Assembly: GCF_932526225.1 (NCBI RefSeq)
Contig: NC_064039.1
Span: 7,515,001 to 7,579,000, forward strand
Origin: Nematostella vectensis
Lineage: Eukaryota; Cnidaria; Anthozoa; Actiniaria; Edwardsiidae
Length of the DNA stretch: 64,000 nucleotides
Reading direction: 5' to 3'
In this document: piece by piece, positions 48,401-60,900 of the stretch
Layout of the letters: each line of letters begins with the position of its first letter
Numbering within the stretch: the stretch's first letter is position 1
Program-made: the position numbers and the translations under genes
The notes under the pieces: generated by a model
The model's input: only the letters and a program-made list of their open reading frames with translations
What the model was told of the DNA's origin: nothing
The model's database searches: none

Positions 48401-50020
48401 GATTAAAGATTCAATTAATTTTACACATCAAGAAAAATACCTTCAAGCTGTTCTTGGGATAAGTCTTCAACCTGTCAATCAAAACAATGTGTCTCAAAAT
48501 GTGTCATGTCATGGAACCACGATTACATATCTCAACCTGTCAATCAAAACAATGTGTCTTAGAATGTGTCATGTCATGGAACCACGATTACATATCTCAA
48601 CGTGTCAGTCAAAACAATGTGTCTCAAAATGTGTCATGTCATGGAACCACGATTACATATCTCAACCTGTCAGTCAAAACAATGTGTCTTAGAATGTGTC
48701 ATGTCATGGAACCACGATTACATATCTCAACCTGTCAGTCAAAACAATGTGTCTTAGAATGTGTCATGTCATGGAACCACGATTACATATCTCAACCTGT
48801 CAGTCAAAACAATGTGTCTCAAAATGTGTCATGTCATGGAACCACGATTACATATGTCAGCCTGTCAATCAAAATAAGGTGTCACACATGGGTCACGCAA
48901 TGGAACCCGGAGATATATGTATTTACGCTACCAGAAATAAACTAACATACGTCAACCTGTCAATCAAAACAAGGCGACACATGCGTCGCACATTGTAACC
49001 CGGAGTTATATGTCCTCACGTTACCAGAAATACAATAGCATACGTCAACCTGTCAATGAAAACAAGGCGACACATGCGTCGCACATTGTAACCCGGAGTT
49101 ATATGTCCTCACGCTATAAAATATAGGATTATTTGCCATAGTATCACACTTGACACCAGACGGCGTCTTCAAATAATAAACAACTACCATTAAAAGTCGA
49201 GTTTTGCATTTCAATGCAAGCTGCTGTGAAAAAAATGTTCGCCTATTTTTTCGTGTTCCTGAAAATCTGCTACGATTTAAGAAAGTTATTTTTTGGCGTT
49301 TTGATGTCGTGAAATATTGATGAACTGTGTTACTTTGACTGCGTTGCAGTTATTACTTTTCAAGATGAATTTACATATTGCTAAATTATTGATCAAGAAC
49401 AGTGTTCTTATCGCTTCAATTTTTCAAAAAAGAATTTCCCTCCAATGTTTGCATCATTATTATTGTGATCGAATATTATCTTTAAAAAGTTTTTTTTATG
49501 GTCGACTAAACTATATATAAAGCATAGCTTCAATGATTCCAAAAATAAATTAATAAAACTTGAAGATGAAATTAGATTAACTCAAACTAAAAAATGTGCT
49601 TCGACAGTAGTATAGGTTTAAGCTATTTTTTTGCCATAAATGTGGTTACCAAAAATTGTCAGGTATTTCGTATAATGTATAAATCGAATGAAATGTAATT
49701 CATTTTTCGTTATCTTTGTGCTATTGTTTTTAGTCATGTTATTTTTGTTTCTTACCATCGAAGCATCCAATTCTTAGATCAAGCTGTCAAACGTCATAGA
49801 AAAAGTCAAAATCTTGAAAAGTCCCACAAGCCCACAAGCCAGAGCCTATTTCTATTCAGACTCAAAGTCACTGTACCCATTCGTACAATACCTCAAGCAT
49901 ACAAGCCAAACACTTGACAAATATGAACAATAAATTCAATTACTATATATGATTCACTGATTTCGAAATAAGCGTATGACTTACCCGTTTCTCTTGCACC
50001 TTATTATTCTCCGAAGTCAT
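45418..50020 (-). CDS. Calmodulin-like EF-hand protein
   Basis: Five coding exons join in frame: 50020-49985, 48471-48441, 47118-46975, 46519-46277, 45509-45418 (181 residues). The sequence follows calmodulin: [19 protein letters not shown] at the start of EF1, then [46 protein letters not shown] and IAFEEFKKM. EF1 ([12 protein letters not shown]) and EF2 ([12 protein letters not shown]) have all calcium ligands. EF3 ([12 protein letters not shown]) has Arg at position 5 and Asp at 12, so binding is likely weakened. EF4 has lost the acidic ligands ([12 protein letters not shown]). The C-terminal 25 residues after EF4 are absent from calmodulin. It is a probable calcium sensor with unknown targets. 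Intron 1 holds a minisatellite abutting exon 2, intron 2 a MITE. Confidence 0.87.
45870..46070. repeat. 78-bp tandem repeat, about 2.4 copies
   Basis: CCCTTAACGCCCGTCGTATG recurs at 45901 and 45979, and the flanking CCCCGCTCCTCCCCTTAT also repeats. It lies in the last intron of the calmodulin-like gene; related degenerate sequence adjoins exon 4's donor at 46205-46260. Confidence 0.8.
47460..47739. mobile_element. MITE with 49-bp terminal inverted repeats
   Basis: Arms 47460-47508 (AATTGCTCCTGCCTTCAACC start) and 47691-47739 are reverse complements with a single mismatch noticed. The 280-bp element has no ORF and sits in intron 2 of the calmodulin-like gene. High arm identity suggests a young copy. 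Confidence 0.88.
48462..49110. repeat. 65-bp minisatellite carrying splice-acceptor copies
   Basis: The unit contains AACCTGTCAATCAAAACAAT and ATGTCATGGAACCACGATTA; starts at 48469, 48534, 48599, 48664, 48729, 48794 and 48858 are about 65 bp apart, with two or three decayed units to 49110. The first unit overlaps the exon 2 acceptor of the calmodulin-like gene. On the minus strand every unit has TTTGATTGACAG|GTTGAG. Confidence 0.92.
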
Positions 50021-51051
50021 TGGTGTGATTTTCTGAAATCGTCAACGGTTCTCTGCCAGGCGTTTTGACTCCGATTCGATGTTAGACCTCGCGACGGGAA
50101 GCCAATAACTTCATATATCTAGTGGAGTTCTTTGAAAGGTTTTAAATGCTGGTAATCGCCGGAGTACTGATTTTTATCTTACTGAGTATGCCCAGTTGGT
50201 TGGTATGGCTCATCAGAAAGTGATTCTTAATTACATGGTTCTGTGGTCCACTACTCTGGCGATTGAATGACTATGCGCTGTGGTTGGTGGCATTTCTCAT
50301 TTGCTGTGAGCGAAACAAATTTGGCGCGCGCTGTTTGTTCGTAGATATTGAATAAAATAATTTTAACAATTCTAAATATAATAAAAAATAATGAAAACAA
50401 CAAAAACAAACAACAGCATAAAACTGTTAAATAAAGTAACAAATATCAAATAAAGTTTCAATCCAAAAGTCCCTCGTTTTTTTGTTGGTGATATCGTCCA
50501 TCTTGTCCCACGCGGTCCATTAAAGAAATTATACACCCTTGACTTCGAGTCTTATTGTCAAATTTTGACAAAACAGTTAGACCTAAAAAACTTTGGTGTT
50601 TTTAGACTCCGGTATCTATAGAATCATGCCATTTCCACTAGCTCCATTCAATCTTAATTGTTTTCCATTTCTATCTTAATTTTGCAATTTGAAGTACAAA
50701 CCTGAAAATCAAATAGAAGGGCGAGACGAGCTCGCAAATAAACAGTTTACGAATCCATTGAGTGATTTTACTGCTTACATTATGTTATTGATGTCTCGTA
50801 GTAGCGTAACCTCTTAAACGTGATAGGCTGTAAGTAATAAAAACACTTTATTAAGCCTCAACCTTGGATGAATCACTGCTTGTAGGAAAACGCTTTCACC
50901 ATCTTCCGGTGAATAGAGTTTTGTGCATTACGAGTTCCCTTCGGCCGCGGAGCTGGGCCCCGTGCGCACATTTTTTAGTACTTTTAGCACACGTAATTTT
51001 GATTATCTTTGAACACCTTTGGAGCGTAGCGCACACTGTCAATCTGTTATA

Positions 51052-51226
51052 ACCAGTGCCGTTTGTGCCGTAGCAGACCTCGAAATATTTGAGGGGCACA
51101 ATACACAAATGAAGAAAATATTTTGGGGCACGGCCACGCCCCTACTGGTCATTTCCCTATAATTCTTGAAAATATTGGTGGGACACGTGCCCCTAGTTCC
51201 CCACCCCTTGCTACGGCCCTGATATT
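51052..51226. repeat. Dispersed repeat with GCCGTAGCA ends
   Basis: It begins near CAGTGCCGTTTGTGCCGTAG and ends TTGCTACGGCCCTG, inverted GCCGTAGCA termini around sequence with CCACGCCCCTACTGGTCATT. Related words occur at 28060-28125 (CCACACCCCTATTGGTCATT) and 53315-53470. Confidence 0.6.
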
Positions 51227-52104
51227 TCGAAATCGAAAAAAAACATAAGACTACAGGAACGCTGTTTTAAAATAAGAATTTCACCCAAACTGAACTTCTT
51301 TTATTTTGACCATCTAAAAAGCCATTAATAATAAGGGTTTATTGGAAGTCTTCTCATAGAGGGTCACAAATATTGTTTATTTTCTTTATTATTTTATTTT
51401 TGATAAAATAAAAATAAAGTGATTGCTAACATTTTTAGCTTAAAGCTTTACAGTTCTGTCTTGATATCTCGAACCCGCATTTCTTAAAACATTCCGCCGC
51501 AAAGTGAGAGCAAACGTATTTTCACACATCTGGGGTTCAGTAAGCATCCCCACACCTTCTATCCTGTCATCTAAATTCGCGCTCGTTCATAAATTCTCGC
51601 GCTATTCAAACTCATCGATCGGCCAAACTTTCGATGGTAAGAATCAAGAGGGACCCCAATCTCTCATCATTTATCGCTTATGCAGCGAGGTTTTCCTTTT
51701 TTTCGGTAAAAGGAACCCTTTCTGCAGTGTTATTTTTAATATGTAAAAAAAACGATATCACCATCATTATCAACACAACCGTCACCAACAACGACTTTTA
51801 TTGCCACACAAATTATACATCTATTTAAAATAGAGTTGCACCCGCGAATCAATGTATCATCACCCGCACTGGCTCATGGGTAAAGTATAAATGGCTGAAT
51901 CCTGGTCTTTGAACGCCGTGTGAATAGGTCCATAAACAAGAATGCTAAAGCTTTCTAAACCAGAGTTTTTTTTAAGCTTATTATTATTTTTTATGAAGCC
52001 TTTCGGGTTATAAGACGTAAATTCTCCGAGTGCAACCTTATTAGAAACAGGTGTATAATGATATATTATATAACTTTTAAGGACATAAAATAATTTTTAA
52101 GGAC

Positions 52105-52460
52105 ATTATTATATAATAGTCCTTAGGATAAGTTCAAACGTCATTTTATCCATGAGCCGTATTCAATGCAAGTGTATCGAGTCGATTGCTTCATCTTCAT
52201 CTGCATACATTTGCATTGAATACGGCTCATGGATAATACTACGTTTGAACTTAGCCTTAATAAAGCATATGTCCACAAATAATTATTAATTAACTTATCT
52301 TAAATAAACACCCTTAGACTTAGTTCATACGTTGTATTATTTATTTGCTTTATTCAATGCAAATGCATGCAAATGAATCAAGTCGATTAGTTTCATCTTC
52401 ATTTGCACCATTTGCATTGAATACGGCTCATGGATAATACGACGTTTGAACTTAACCTTA
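52105..52460. mobile_element. Two neighbouring palindromic MITE copies
   Basis: Copy 1 (52118-52258) has arms AAGTTCAAACGTCATTTTAT and CATGAGCCGTATTCAATGCA, mirrored on its right side. Copy 2 (52318-52458) repeats the same right arm (TTTGCATTGAATACGGCTCA) with a more decayed left arm. Both centres contain CGATT..TTCATCTTCAT. Confidence 0.8.
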
Positions 52461-53557
52461 TATGGTAAATAAAACTACCATTTATTCAACTGTTATTTAG
52501 GTTGAATAAATAATTATCACCATCACCATCAAACTATTTTGCCACACAAAACAAATGATAAATTATATAACTTCGAAGAACATAACTCATATAACATATG
52601 ACATATGTCCATAGAGAAGCATAAGTCCACAAATAATATAAAATTTAGCTTTTAAGTAAACACCCTTACATGGTTAATAAGGGTATTATTTATTTCACTG
52701 TGATTTAGGTACAATGAGTGGGCCTTTTCACAGAATGGCTATTGAGCCGGTGAGCCATTCATAATCAAGCATGCGTCTTTTGAATAAATTACCTGTCTCA
52801 ACCAACATAATTCGAAACAATCGTTTGGTTTAAGCTGCAGTTGCTTTTAGAAATCAAGAAAAGCAGCTAAAGGAGAATTTCTAGGTGACCAAAGGCTGGC
52901 GCGTTTTTTTTTACCAAGTGCCTCTCAAGCAACCCTTCAACCAATTCGCATAAAATTCTTAGTGAGATGAAAACAGCTGGAATAGCAATTTCAGGCGGAA
53001 TCGGGCAGCAAACACATTAGTAATTTCATGCACGGTCCAAGTACGACTGTTCAATTCTTATTTTTTGAAAAGGCTCACCCAAGACAATGATCCAGTTGTA
53101 CACTCCTAACGATCATGGTTAGTAGAGGAAGCCACTACTATGTAATGATGGACTCCTAGTTTATCAAAATAAGTTATAAGTTTTTTTTAAAAACGTATCT
53201 AAAACATTTTTAATTCAAATTGTTTATTTACTTTACTATCTATCAAATATACTATTACTTTACTATCCTTTTACCCATTAATTTTTTATGTATTTAAAGA
53301 GAGCTTGCCAAACAGAGCCGTAGCAGGGGTGGGGCGCTGGGCCACTTGCCCCTAATATTTTAAAAGATTCTTCGTGGTTGTGTCCAAAACATTTTCTTTA
53401 TATTCCGCATCTTGCCCCGTCCCCCACCTCCCCTCCCTTAATATTTCGAGGCCTGCTACTGCTCTGCTAATGAATACGAGATTCCTTACAGATTGGTCAA
53501 AAGCTTCCCGTGGTCAATACAAAAACAGAGAGGTAGTTATACAGCATCATCGGGGAT

Positions 53558-53630
53558 CCAGGGCGTCGCGGAGATCGGGCACACAGGGAGCGCGGCGCGG
53601 AGCGTGTGCCCGATCTCCGCGACACCCTGG
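53558..53630. repeat. GC-rich hairpin with a 27-bp stem
   Basis: Arms 53558-53584 (CCAGGGCGTCGCGGAGATCG...) and 53604-53630 are reverse complements with one mismatch, around a 19-nt GC-rich loop. It is much more GC-rich than its surroundings. It could be a tiny inverted-repeat element or a transcribed hairpin; nothing in the flanks decides. Confidence 0.85.
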
Positions 53631-54915
53631 CTTCCCAGAAGATGGTTATGCAGAAAAGATGATAATAATAACACGTAGCTCTAGTTTAGCTTAATTGAGA
53701 AAACTTGGTGGTCAATGCGACCTACCCTCAATGCATTGCATTGGGTAGTTTTTCAATTAATCAAAACACTTCCTAGATAATGTCATGTTTATAGCCGAAC
53801 GCGTTGTTGCGTAACCGCCGATAACGCCAATCTATTTCTCGTCTGGGGATAACGCGTAGTCAATTATACCACCGTGACCAGTCAACCCCCTTGCTGTGTG
53901 CAGTCAAATGGTTTATGATGCGACATAGTCCAGTCAATCTACGCAAATTTATAGCCTTACCAAAACGTAATAGCAACACAAACAATTTTCCTATTAAATG
54001 ATAAGAAAAGGCATCCCAAAAGTTTTCTTGGAGGAACATGGTTAAATTTAGCCTTCTTTTTTCATAAATTTTACTACAGGGTACCCGGGTCGCGTAAAAA
54101 GCGATAATAAAAAAACAGTTTTCTGTCTTGAATTTGATAGAGCCTTGGCCGCACTGCCATGCAAAGTAAGAAAAAGGAAATGTGCATTGATTTATTCGTT
54201 TTCCTCTCTTTTAAACACATAATAGTGTTTTTTTATTTTTATTTTGGTTGGGGGCTCGCGAAACGAAAAAATTAAATCGATAATGCTAGACGGATTAAAC
54301 AGCAAACTTTGTATGGCTTTTGTGAGCAGTTAATGTATCACTCAATATCTATGCAATATCTATGTATCATAGATTTTGCATTTTTGCATGCTATGGTTGA
54401 GTCGTGGTTAAGTGCCGTATTCTTATTGTTGTTGGATACCCTGTTGTGAAGCGAAGGGGGGAAATGATGTAAGTTTGTTTTTTGAAAAATAAATTGACCT
54501 TTGTACCAAAATTCAGAATAAAATATTCAATCGATATAACGACTTTACAATCTCAGTTAATATCTATTAAATGATAATTGGGCACCCTGTGGGAAAATGG
54601 CGAAAACTTTGATCGAAATTTCCCCCCACGAGAACTTTGGAGAACTTTTTGGAAGTTAATAAGAACATACTACTCTGTCATTTAAGAGCAATATTTCTTG
54701 TGTTGCAATAACGTTTTGGTCAAAAAACTTGATTGACTGGACTAACAGTGAAACCACGAAAGCCATCGATTGGTTTAGACAGTTTTTGACGTGGTCACAC
54801 AACAACGAATTGGGCTATTACTTTGACCTTTGTTTTACAATGACCTGGACCTGATTCCTGCGACATACGCTTTGTTATCTACTTACGTAGCTGAGCCTGC
54901 GATGAATACTAGTCA

Positions 54916-57900
54916 TTACGATCCTTCTTCAGTGACCGTTGGAAGACTGGGCATCAGCATCGGTGTATCTGACTCTGCTGGCGATTCTTCTTCAGTGACC
55001 GTTGGAAGACTGGGCGTCAGCATCGGGGTATCTGCTGACTCTGCTGGCGATTCTTCTTCAGTGACCGTTAGAAGACTGGGCGTCAACATCGGGGTATCTG
55101 CTGACTCTGCTGGCGATTCTTCTTCAGTGACCGTTGGAAGACTGGGCGTCAGCATCGGGGTATCCGCTGGCTTGACACTCACATCGGCTTGAACCTCTTC
55201 TATTGGTTCAAGGGCATTAAGCGGTGCATGCTCAGGCGAGGGAGTTTCCTGAAAAGAGCTTTGCCGAGATATCATCGATCCTGGCCGCCTTAGAGATCCA
55301 GGCCGCCTAAGAATCGAACTATGCAGAGACAGAAAAGATCCCTGACGAGACGGTGGATGGGTTCCGAAAACAGACAAATCAACCGCACTAAGGGCATCCA
55401 GGTCAAGTCGACTGTTGTACGAAGACACATCACGATAATTATCGTCACCGATGATTCCGAACATTCCCACGAAGCTGGAAGATCGACGCGAGATCACCGA
55501 CTCTGTATTCGAGTCGAGCCTTGCCCGAATTTTTGCGAGCATCATCTCTCCCGGCGAGTTGAACCCGAGCAGCTCAGCGAGCTTCTGTTCGTCAACAATC
55601 GATGCCGTCTCGGAAGAATCATCATAGTTGAGGAGTAACTTCTCAAGACTCGCGCGATGGGCACGTGAAAGTCGCGGGATGAAGGTCATGACGGCGGCAC
55701 CAGTCAAGGACAAAGAAGCGGCCAGATAATAGACGGCGTTATACGAGCCGAGGCTTTCATACATCAGCCCTAAAAACAACACATCGATTAAGCGGTGAAC
55801 AATGCTAGAAGGGGGGGGGGGGGTGAATAGGGGTATGAAAATCCGCCGATCCGCTACATTTTCGGGGCAAATTCGTGGACCCGCAGATATTTTTAGATCC
55901 GCATGGTATGACAGATAAACAATAGCATCGATTGAAATTCATTTAAAATCCGAAATTGGACCGTCAAAGCATCCAAAATCCGAAATCCGCGCCCAAATTG
56001 TCGACAGATCCGTGATCCGCCGTATTTCCGAAATCCGCCAATCCGCTAAAATAATCATCAAAATCCGTAATCCGCGAGCATTTCAGGAGCAAATCCAACG
56101 ATCCGCGAACCTATTCACCCCCTCCCCCTAAAAAATCATACATCAGCACTGGGACAACACAATGTCCAAGGGTTAGGAAGGCTTGTTGCATAAGTCCAAA
56201 ATATCATCAGTTTAATGTCTCAAATATTTGTGTGCCAGGTAAGGAAGGATGCAAGATGCAAATGAATTTTACGTACAACATACCTGCAACAGGGGGCCCA
56301 GCAGTCATTGGTATCGCAACCACACAATACATACTACCAATGGCGGCAGCCATCATTTCTTTTCCGGCGATATCTCTGGTCACGAGTGCAAGCAAGACTC
56401 CAGATCCGCTATCTATGAACCCATGGAGCAAAGCATAGGTGAGCAGGCCTGGGAAGGAGCGCAAGAACGGGAAGATGCAGGCCCCAATAGCGATGACAAC
56501 TAGAGAGGCTTGGAGCAAATAAAGCCGGTTCACCCAGCGCACATCAGCAAGCCTCCCAAACGCGATCTTGCCAACAGTCCCACTGATACACATAAGGCCA
56601 ACCATGAGACTACCCTGAGACGGGGGGATCCCTCTGAGCTTGGCAATCTGGACCTAAAGACAAGCAAGGAAATTTATAATAAGTCTTATGCTGCATTCAC
56701 ACCAAAACCATGTTTAGTTAAACAAGGGTTTTTTTTTGCCTGATAACTTGCCAAGTTTCTCATTGTGTTGAATTCTTACTAGTTAAATGATCACTTTGTA
56801 ACATGTACAACACAGTATATTCAGGTTTGTTCTTGGTTCTGTCTTCTCTTGCATGAGATTTAAACTAATTTAGTTAAACCACATTTTAACCTGGTTTAAC
56901 TGCTGGTGGGAATGCGGTATTAGCTAGGTACAATGACCAATGACGCATGGCATCATGGGTAGTTTTGGACAAATTAATACACTAAGTGCCTAGTCAAGGC
57001 AAATAGGGAAGTAATCTTTGTCTCTCTATTTTCAATGCTCTGTCAGCAGTGCACTGAAACCAATAATTACTTTTCATTACAAATGGCCCTTATCATCAGC
57101 TTGACTCTACCCCCTTTCTTGCTACAATCATCTAAATCATGGCTGCCCAATTCAAAAGCATCCACTTACCAAATATATGTATGGAATAAAGACAGCAAAA
57201 AACACCAGACCAAGACTAAAAGTCCACAATACAAATGCCTTGTTTTGCCAATGAAGCCCAGGCTTGACAGCATAATAACATTTCCGTCTTAAGGGTATGC
57301 GCTCATAATTCCTATCAACATTCTCATCTATCATCATCTCTTCATCACCACTCACTGTAGGGTGGTACACAGAGCTTGCCAGAACTCCAATGACAGCTGC
57401 AACAGCCATAGTCTTGAATCCAGCATGTACACCATATAGTGAACACATTTTGCCTAAAAGAAGGCTAAAGGCCATGGAGCCACACCCTGAACCAGCCAAG
57501 ACAAATCCATTTGCATGTGATAGTTTATCAGTGAAGTATTGCATGAGTACAAATAGAGAGGAGAAATACATCAAACTGAAGCCAAATCCACCCATAAACC
57601 CAAACGTGAAGTACATGGGTATAATGCTTGACATATATGATGTTATGAGTGATGCCGTCATGAATAGAAGGCTGCCTACACATGCTATAATACGGCAGCC
57701 AAACCGCTCACACAGAGCAGCAGACACAGGGCCACAGAAGTATGTCGTACCAATGACAAAGGAGCCGACCCAAGCTGAAAGACAAAGTTGTGTTAATATG
57801 TTGATCAACCCAAATACAATTCCTATTTGCACTCTTAGTACAGTGGAAGCCACTCGAGAAACTACCTTAAATAATGCAGCATTATTTATTGGAGAGCAAA

Positions 57901-60900
57901 TTGTCTCAGTTACCCTGCAAAATCCAGAAACATTGCTGGTATTTCCAGAATATTCAGAATCTTACTAGGTAAGATTTAGGCAAATAGCAAGAGGTGGGTA
58001 CAGGGGGGGGGGGGGGGGGGGTGGATGCGCAACCCATCTCATTTTATCAACCAACTTAATAGTAAAATTGCAGAATATTTTAATAATTAAAATATTTTTC
58101 TACATGATATTATGTGACTGTGAATTTTCCTTCAGCAAATACTGGCTAAAAAGCTGAAATCACTATATCATATACCTATATAACAATGGTGGATCCAAGG
58201 AGCCTCCCTACCTCCCTCCCCCCCCCCCCCCCCCCCCTGTAGCAGATACTGGCTACATAACCAAAATCACCAGCATAGACATGACATTGGTGAAATACCT
58301 CCCCCTCATGCTTTGCATGAGTCCCACCTAATTTCACTGATGTCTACATGCAAAGGGTGGTAAGGGATAGTTTTGTGAATCACAAACTGCCTTTTTGTTT
58401 AATATGAATCACGAAAGAGGGGAAATGAAAAGCATGATTGCCATCATGGCTGTGATTCATAATGGCAAATTGGCTCAGCATCAATCATGATCTTTGCCCT
58501 TTAAAATCTGTGAATTGTGATCTCTTTGTGATGACATGATTTTGTTGGACTCATAGATCCTGCAGGGACCCCCCTTACCTCCCCTGTACATGGTTAATGG
58601 GACGTCATTACTTTTAAGCTTTCCTTGTTTTTAAAAAAAATATAATATAGATGTTGAGTTTTATCCTAAGGACTATTTTTCTCATCAACAAATTTTTGCC
58701 ACCAACAAATACTGCAAATACTAAACACTTATTATTGATTTTTCACAAAATTAAAACACTACAAATATGAGGACAATTAATGTTTAAAAAACTGATTTAT
58801 GGCAAGAGCTGATCTCATTAGCGAGAATTTTTTGTTGCAAGCCTCAGTCATTAATTTACTACATAATCCCAGCATTCAACTTCAGTAACCTTAGGTAAAT
58901 AAACTATCATGTTTTACTTTATCGAAAACAGATAATCAACTTGAGTGACGAGGGTGCAGTTTGAGTAACATTCTGACTATAGAAGGGGGGGGCTGCCTCT
59001 TCCCCCTCCCCCAACTAATTTTGGCCCTGTAATGATATATGTTACAAGTTATATGTCATTTATTTAACATACAACATGCCTTAAAAGGGTAGCCATAAAG
59101 CAATGGTTCATTTCAATGCGTAGCATTAATAAAAGATACAAACTGATCATCCGTTCAATTTTATATCACTAGAAACACATTTTATAACCATTATCAAGTG
59201 GTATAAAGTGACTAGACATCAGCAAAAATTGATAACTAGTCATACACAACTCTATGATATCAGACTTTTATAGAAAATTAAAAATAAAGCTGTAGCGATA
59301 GATTTTAATAAATAAACAATTGATTGCAGTTATAAATGCACTTTTATGAACTGGACAAGTATGGGAAGTAACTTTCCCTGGGCGGGTTTTGGGGGTGAGC
59401 CCACCCCTTTTCAGCGGTTGATGGTTGAGAAGTCTCTCAGTTTCGGCTTCCAGTTTACAAAGGGAATGTTTGAAGAAGTCTCGTCTCCTCCCGGTATGTC
59501 AACAAGAATTCTAAGCTTTCTTACTGAAAATAGATGAATATTTTTGTTGAGAACTTTACGGAAATTAAGCAAGAAGAAAATAACTTTTACAAGATTTTTG
59601 AGGAATCTTTAAAAAAAGTTCGATATTTAGAACTTTTACTTGATAATGGTACCTTTTTAATAAATGGAAGAGGCAGAGACTCTTTGTGAGTACAGAGCCT
59701 TATCTAATGTTAATTGATAACAAGCACTACATCTGTCAAATTGTTGTTGTCTTACACAAGCGTGACACTGTACTCTATGAATATACTGTTGCGCTTGAAA
59801 TTGGGTGTTATGAAACTCCATTTCATTCTTTGAGAAATGTTGAGAAAAAAATAACAACTCTCTTTATAGTCCTTCCACTCCTTATTTTGAGATTCATTTC
59901 CTTATTCTCGAAAACTAACTTCAATCATTTGTGGAAGCGACTGCACGCATTGCATTATTTGACCTTTTAAAAGCAGACAGAGCAGTCTCTTTTTCACAAC
60001 TCTATTTTAGCAATAGAGCACGTGAATGCAACAGTCCTTACTTGAGTCAGAAAATCTTTTGTTACCCGTCACATGATGCTCTTGACAAGTGAATAGTGTT
60101 AACCTTTTCATTACTATTACGCCCTGAGGCGCCTTTAAAATATAGGCCCAACTCCAAAACATGAGAAATGCAAACCAAACATCACCAGACCCGGATACTC
60201 ATGGATTCCTCCAAGGCATAGACGACCTTCAAAAGCGCATCCAAGCAATGTAATAGAATTGACTCTATTGTCAAAATATCAACCTTGATTTCTGACCAAT
60301 TTGTAAACAAATGCTTAAACCTGAAAACATTTCTTACCAAAAAAGACACAAAATTCTGAACTACAAATAGACAAGCAAACACAGATCAAGTCACAAATAG
60401 ATACAGTACCTTTATTGTGCTCTGTCAGGTCCCATTTTACAGCCATCAGCCACAAAAATCAATGCTAAAACCTCTATTAGAGTCACCATCTTTAGGCTAA
60501 ACTGCATGCCTGCACTGCATCATGGGAGTCTTGGAAACACCTTGACAGAGGGACGGGAAAACTCCTCACCCATAATCATAACAGTTTTTTTATAAATCTC
60601 TTTGCTCTAAAGCCAAACAAAACATTTTTCCAGGTCCAAGGAACCAAGAATAAGCCTGAAAACAATTTTTGAACAAGATTGGGTAGCAAAGATAGTCCAC
60701 ATTGGAGAGTATGAGGCCATTCACTAGAAAATTCCTATCTCACTCGGTGAAGCCCAAACAAGGAATTATCCCACTGAATCAACCTCAGCGTGCAAACATC
60801 CATAAGCACAGCATTAATTATGCCCAAATAGACTTTATGATGTCCTAAGGCACTCTCCAGATTTGAAAAAGCTGTAATTTTTAAGCAAATTACAAGCAAA

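Larger units (their letters stand above)
50021..54915. other. Intergenic region without recognised gene
   Basis: This separates the calmodulin-like start from the transporter stop. Contents recognised are MITE-like sequences at 51052-51226 and 52105-52460, a related C-rich repeat at 53315-53470 and a GC-rich hairpin at 53558. No exon chain was found. Confidence 0.5.

Noticed and set aside
54830-55192. Plus-strand 120-codon frame with Ser/Val/Gly repeats
   Set aside because: Antisense shadow of the 66-bp coding repeat in the SLC16-like gene.
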